From Mugil cephalus (Eukaryota > Chordata > Actinopteri > Mugiliformes > Mugilidae), in the NCBI RefSeq assembly GCF_022458985.1, contig NC_061774.1, positions 20,120,697-20,184,696 of the forward strand: a DNA stretch of 64,000 bases. The letters run 5' to 3'. The notes beneath the pieces are model-generated. The model did no database searches. It saw only the letters and a list, made by a program, of their open reading frames with translations, and was not told where the DNA came from. The position numbers were made by a program, and so were the translations under genes. Below are positions 59,232 to 64,000 of the stretch, one piece after another. Positions within the stretch are counted from its first letter, which is position 1; each line of letters opens with the position of its first letter.

Positions 59232-59503
59232 TCAGCGGAAACTGTGCGTGTCCTCCACAGGCTCCCTCAGAGGCAGCGGTGGCTCCAGGCTGAACATGAG
59301 CGTGGGCTCCCTGCTCATTGGCTCCGGGCGGTGCCAGTCGCCGTTGACGTGCACCGGGGTCGGCAGGCCGTTCGGAGCGTTGGGGAACGGGCGCGCCACC
59401 TCTTGGTGAGGAGGTGGGGTGAGACAGAACTCCTCTTTCTGCTGCTGGTCCAAGTGTCTGAGGATGGCCTTGGACAGGTAGTGAGGGTCGTTCTCGTGCT
59501 CAT
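59232..59503 (-). CDS. sting1: sting1 last exon (C-terminal signalling tail)
   Basis: Encodes [20 protein letters not shown], the end of the ligand-binding fold, then a Pro/His/Asn-rich linker and [19 protein letters not shown], ending with TGA at 59234-59232. PLPLR is the core of the TBK1-recruiting motif of vertebrate STING. The Ser of LMFS aligns with human Ser366. The linker is longer than in mammals. The acceptor is a CTT-rich tract ending CAAG. Confidence 0.9.
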
Positions 59504-62500
59504 CTTGAAGAAGAAGAAGAACGAAGAAGAAGGAAACATGAGGTATGTTTTATTGCTTCTAATTGTTCTTTTCAAAAGTTTAGAGTAATTACAGATAAAG
59601 AGTTAACTGAACCAAAGGCCAGAAATGTTCCTAACGTTCCAAACATCAGGGACGCTCTGACCTTCATACCTCACGTCGGCTTTTACGCGGGGCAGACAGC
59701 GTTACCAACAAAACCCTCTTAAAAACATAAATCGCATCTAAAAAAGCATCTATTAATACACAAATCCTAATTGTGAACCCCTGTGGGGGGAGTGGATAAA
59801 CTAAAAGCTAAAATCCCACTAAAAGCAGCCTGTGTCAAGTTCTCTCACACACACATATTTGCGCGTCGTACCATTGAGCAGGATGAGTTTGTAGCGGTTG
59901 CGACACTCCAGAGAGTGCTCCAGGATGTCCTGCAGCGTCCTGAAGAAGAGCAGGACCTGCTCTCTGCGCTCAGTCTCCCCGAAACCAGCGCTGCTCTCCT
60001 GGGACATCCTGTAGAGCGTCAGCAGAGGTGTTGCGTACTCCGCCACACACTCATGGGCCTGTTTAGACACACACACACCCACCCACACCCACAGAATTAC
60101 AGGGAGGACAAAGCAGACACCCAGAGGGATATACATTTCCTGGACAGATAATCCTTTAAAAGCTCCAGCCTCAGACGTGTTTGTTTGTCATGTTTCACAG
60201 TTAGATGGTGCTGTTACTGTGCTTCAACCAATCAGGTCTCAGTTGGTGTAATTCTCGGGTTTGGCCAGGAGGTGGCACTAATGTTACGCTACTGAAGAGA
60301 AACAGCCCCGCTGGAAGGGCTGTACTACAACTACAGGCTTTAGTATTTTACTTCAGGACTTGAGTAGAGGTGGGATACACCCTCATCACAGCGCTAACAC
60401 AAAGAGACACAACCATTCATGCTCAGACATGCCAAAGCAATACCAGGTGTCTCAGTAAGGAAAGCCAAAGTTAATACAGTATATTTATATATATCTCATT
60501 GGAGTATTACCACAAATATACTGACACATAAGCAAGCATTGTAATAGCTTAGCTGGTCAAAGTAGAGTAAATTATAACTAGATTAAGTTCATTGGGTAGT
60601 TTTATAAATAAATATACACCGATCAGCCACAACATTAAAACCACTGACGGGAGAAGTGAATATCATTCACCATCATCGAGCATTCATTCATGTGGATGTT
60701 AATCAGACATGTACCACCCACCCAAACCAGACCAGGCAGCCCTACTCCATATCAATGACACACACACGAATATGGTCTAAAAAAAACACGAAGAACAGCA
60801 CAATGTGTTAACTTAGCCTTCAAATTCACTAGATTACAAACTGTATCTGTGGGATGATCCACAGAGGCCGATCCCCTCAACCCGTAGGACCTAAAGACAA
60901 CCTACTAACAACATTGTGTTACCAGACACCACAGTGTAAATGAACCGTATTTATAATGCAGCTTCATTTCCTTCGGTGTGACGTGCTGCTGCTTTTCTGA
61001 ACTTTATATGATGGTAAACTTTGTATCATTTGAGCTGTTTGTTGAATCATTTTGAAGACGTCACCTTGTCCATCATCACCTTCTGACATACAGACAATCT
61101 ACCTTTAAATCTGTCAATAGATTATAATATTAGTTTAACAATGTTCAGTGTTGTAGAAGTAGCTCCAAAAAGCTGAAATAAAGAAGGCATTTATTCTGTG
61201 TTACGTCTGCAACACTAAACTATGAGCGTTTTTGACTATTTTTGTTCTTACTTGAAACCACTTTCCACTACCTTCCACTGCAGAGCTGATTTTTTTTTTT
61301 TTTTATACAGAAACAGCTCCTTGATTCTGTCACTTTGCTCTCTCTCCCTCCCTCCGTCGCATTGGAGCTGTACAGTCTTTACAAATCGGATCAAAGGGGA
61401 AAATATCAGCACACAGAGTCTCTCAGCTCACGCTGGCATCCAGAAGTCTGGGTTGAATCGCTGCACGAGTAGCTTACGGCGCTCAACCTGCACGTCCTCT
61501 TATTACTTTGTTTAACACTGGCTGAGTATGTTTTTCACGCAGAAGCACTTCCAAATGCAAACTGTTACATATCACCGACCGCCTGCTGAAAATTGCACCC
61601 TGTGTAGTATCATTTTGCATAATGCACCTGCATCATAATCTACCTGTCGCATCCTCGCCTACCTTCCCATCCTCGTCCAGTACACTGTAGACACTGTGTT
61701 TATAGACCCGCCCCCGGACTCCCGCTCTGTCTATCTCGTTGTTTGGGAGGTTGTCATAGAAACGGATGTTGCTGTCCTCGTCCACCAGCTTGTGCGAGAT
61801 GTTGGCGTTGAGGGGGACGAGGATGAGGAGCTTCCTGGAGCCGTGGCCCCAGGAGGTGTTGCTGCATTGGTGTGTGGCGCGAAATTTTGCGATGGATTCC
61901 TCCAAACCTGGACGGGCACACACGAAAATACATTCAGTCATATCTCTAGTATCACTAGAACAGAATACTAAATCCAATTTAAAGTGATTATGTTGCGTGT
62001 AATAATAAAAAAAAAAAGGAGGGAAAGCAGATGTGAGTGTGTTTGTCTCGATGTTACTGACATGGCAGCACCAGTTGGAGGTAGCCCACGTAGAAGGACC
62101 AGGCCAGGCCGTGGGCCACGACCATCTTCCTCCCCTCGCAGATGTCTGACACCTCCACCTGTGATGGACCCTTCACACAGACCACAGAAACAGACAGAAT
62201 TTACCTCCACATCCCCGAGTGGCTGATTTCCAAAGCAGGACAAAGAAAATTTTTAAGACAGAATAGACTGACAGGTGTATTTTTAGACTGAATTCAGTGG
62301 GGAAAACCAACGGGCAGACGTTTTAGATGGATGCCAATCTATAATGCTCCCAGTTTCTAAAAAGGAGCTTGAGGGAGCTTTGTTAGAGTTTATACATCCG
62401 TTCTTCGAGAACACTGTGAGTGCGATGGTCATTCTTGCTGATGGAGACACATTTTGAACCTATTTTTACTTCCAGCAATGCCATGTCAATTATAATCAAG

Positions 62501-64000
62501 TGATGCTTCAGCAAAGTGTTACGCAGGGACTGGTCTTTCTGAAGTGTAGTCACACGGTGAGCTCTCAGACGGCGAACTCTCTGGTAAAGAAAAGGGATCT
62601 AAATTTATCTGGACCCTAAAGAAAAAACAGCAGATCCTCGCTACCCTGTGCAGCTGTGCAGAACTTTAGACTTTCATTTCGCTGGTTTAACCGCTCACAC
62701 CAGGCGGCTTGATGTATTCGCTGTCTCAGAGAAGTTAGCATGCGCTAGCTTTGTGGAGTGACGTGAAGCAGTGGCAGACTGGATTAACCTGTGTGTTTAT
62801 ACTTGGATTCATATTGAAACTCGTCTTTAGTGAGGCAGGTCTAGTGACAAGGCTGATTAGTAGCTCTTTGTGACACCGGTGGAGATGACGGAGAAGGCCG
62901 TGACTAGAGGACAGTGTCGAGCATTGAGTAGATTTATGAGTGGGGAGCTTGTAATACTGAGGAATGATAAATAACTTTATCATGCAGAGGTGTTAGATAC
63001 GGTTACAGATACTGGCCCCATGTGTAATATAATAACACAGAAGAATATATTGATTAACATGAATATATACACTCACTCGCCAAAACATTAGGTACACTTC
63101 CAGTAACTACATCATAACATAACAGACTTGCACTAAATCCTCCTTGGTGACTGTTATGATGTTCGTGTTAGTATGATCACTGTGGAGGATGTTCTTTTTA
63201 TTTGTGGGGCTGTTAAACAGGATTGAATTAAACACTTTCTGTTGTTTGGACGAGCCCCCAGCTCTCTTTGTTATTGGAGACAAAAGCTGAATACCAACCA
63301 CGACATCCGCGATGCTAAGATTTAATGTAGGACTATTATATGAGAATGCGTTAGTTTTCGCTAGTGTATTCACTATGTACAGTATATTTCTGGAATTGTA
63401 TTGCATTGTGTAGTATAATGAACGCACATTGTAGCCGATACATATCGTACAAATGTCAACTGTAGCTTGAAAGTGGCTTGTCCGATGTCGTGAGATTGAT
63501 TGCTTACATTGATATGTAAGTAAGTGTCTAGGTCCACGTATTTTTGATTACATTCATAACACCCAAAATACTGTAGATCAGAAAGAAGCTAAAGAAGTGC
63601 TAGATTTCTTTATGCCTATACTTTTATCTCATGTACTGTATTACTGTAGTATTGTAGTACTACTGGATGAAGGTACAATAACACATCTTATCTTATCTTA
63701 TCTTATCTTATCTTATCTTATCTTATCCAATTCATTTTTCCTAGTTCCTATGTTAACGACAAAAATCGATATCTGTGAAGGGAAATTACCTGCACATGTA
63801 TATACGTTTGCAATATACCGAAGACGATGTGAACGTTTTTCTGTACCTTTACAAATAGACGACCAAATAAATAAATCATCTGTCTTACAATGGTCAAAGG
63901 ACATGTTTTTGTGTAACCCCAGCACATGAAAGAGAAGGGGTGTTTGTGTGTCGCGTCTAGACCTCACCAGGACTCCCAGGCTTTTGAACAGCGTGTATAG
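59232..64000 (-). CDS. sting1: STING1 (cyclic dinucleotide receptor), 3' part, cut at right edge
   Basis: ER membrane adaptor that binds 2'3'-cGAMP and activates TBK1/IRF3 and NF-kB. Exons, 5' to 3' on the minus strand: probable 64000-63968, then 62170 (or 62158)-62062, 61907-61663, 60058-59872 and 59503-59232; phases agree. [18 protein letters not shown] matches the human connector/dimer helix. [19 protein letters not shown] keeps both Arg equivalent to human R232 and R238, and [11 protein letters not shown] keeps the Thr of the ligand pocket. Human Tyr163 is Phe here. The last exon carries a long Pro-rich C-terminal tail with PTLMFS where mammals have the pLxIS motif, and [15 protein letters not shown] where mammals have PLPLRTDFS. 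Transmembrane exons 1-3 lie outside the window. Confidence 0.9.
59872..60058 (-). CDS. sting1: sting1 exon with AEYATP pocket motif
   Basis: Encodes [40 protein letters not shown] and [12 protein letters not shown]. It enters in phase 0 and leaves in phase 1 at AATG|GTACGA. It matches human STING residues about 257-322. Confidence 0.9.
60614..60960. mobile_element. Internally deleted Tc1-like element in sting1 intron
   Basis: It begins ACACCGATCAGCCACAACAT and continues with AAAACCACTGACGGGAGAAG, characteristic of a common fish Tc1-like terminus. Later blocks GATGATCCACAGAGGCCGAT, CCCCTCAACCC and TTACCAGACACCACAG are shared with 42.8-42.9 kb. The transposase is lost. Confidence 0.5.
61663..61907 (-). 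CDS. sting1: sting1 exon with cGAMP-lid arginines
   Basis: Encodes [60 protein letters not shown] and [19 protein letters not shown]. The two Arg of [10 protein letters not shown] equal human R232/R238. The donor is AAG|GTAGGC. A second GT 19 nt downstream (GACAG|GTAGAT) would break phase with the next exon. Confidence 0.92.
62062..62170 (-). CDS. sting1: sting1 exon with AHGLAWS connector helix
   Basis: Encodes (GPSQ)[11 protein letters not shown] then [20 protein letters not shown]. Two acceptors are possible: TGTGAAG before 62170, or ATCACAG before 62158; both keep phase 0. The exon ends CTGCCAT|GTCAGT, forming a Cys codon with the next exon. Confidence 0.85.
63065..63105. mobile_element. 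Short Tc1-like inverted-repeat relic
   Basis: ATACACTCACTCGCCAAAAC ATTAGGTACACTTCC resembles the TATACACTCACCGGCCAC...ATTAGGTACAC terminus found inverted at about 47.15-47.18 kb. Only one end is seen. Confidence 0.4.
63686..63726. repeat. (TCTTA)8 pentanucleotide microsatellite
   Basis: Eight perfect TCTTA units in sting1 intron sequence. Confidence 0.95.
63968..64000 (-). CDS. sting1: Probable sting1 transmembrane-helix exon, partial at edge
   Basis: Read on the minus strand from the edge, 33 nt give [11 protein letters not shown] followed by the donor GTGAGG in phase 0, compatible with the next exon at 62170. It aligns with the human ALNILLGL region before the AEISAVC segment. The piece is very short, so the call rests on position, phase and weak similarity. 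Confidence 0.55.

Noticed and set aside
61633..61662. Extension of the sting1 exon beyond 61663 (VGEDATGRL)
   Set aside because: Reading through ends at a stop. The alternative donor at GACAG|GTAGAT breaks phase with the next exon, whereas AAG|GTAGGC keeps it.

Overview
The window is nuclear DNA from a ray-finned fish, most likely a percomorph teleost. The evidence is split genes with GT-AG introns, vertebrate-specific protein families, AATAAA poly(A) signals, many microsatellites, and small DNA-transposon debris typical of fish. There are no bacterial-style operons, CRISPR arrays or rRNA genes, and I could support no tRNA. Nearly all of the longer open frames are chance frames in GC-rich, simple-repeat or intronic sequence. 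Four real protein-coding genes account for the coding content.

Layout: (1) 1-4549 is upstream flank and 5' leader. (2) 4550-32625, plus strand, is a complete nine-exon glypican of the GPC4/GPC6 group, best called gpc4 (knypek type). It has a 19-kb first intron and a long 3' UTR ending near 35.57 kb. (3) 35.6-37.7 kb is a repeat-rich spacer. (4) 37800-50736, plus strand, is brd8, a subunit of the NuA4/TIP60 histone acetyltransferase complex, in 19 coding exons with one bromodomain; its 3' end is near 52.18 kb. (5) 52566-53704, minus strand, is a two-exon DDIT4/REDD-family gene (ddit4l-like) that converges tail-to-tail on brd8 and has a TATA box near 53.82 kb. (6) 54-58.5 kb is a spacer with transposon remnants. 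(7) 59232-64000, minus strand, is the 3' part of sting1 (cGAMP receptor), cut by the right edge. Its ligand-binding domain and C-terminal signalling tail are present; the N-terminal membrane exons lie outside, except a probable piece at the very edge.

The genes do not form one pathway. They cover a cell-surface heparan-sulfate co-receptor, a chromatin factor, an mTORC1 stress inhibitor and an innate DNA-sensing adaptor. The brd8-sting1 linkage matches human 5q31. All exon joins given were checked by hand for reading phase, and the full gpc4 (555 aa), brd8 (776 aa) and ddit4l-like (207 aa) models stay open. I saw no clear new biological system. The most interesting material is the diverged STING tail, an alternative donor beside the glycosaminoglycan sites of gpc4, a transposon touching a gpc4 splice donor, and several related MITE copies.
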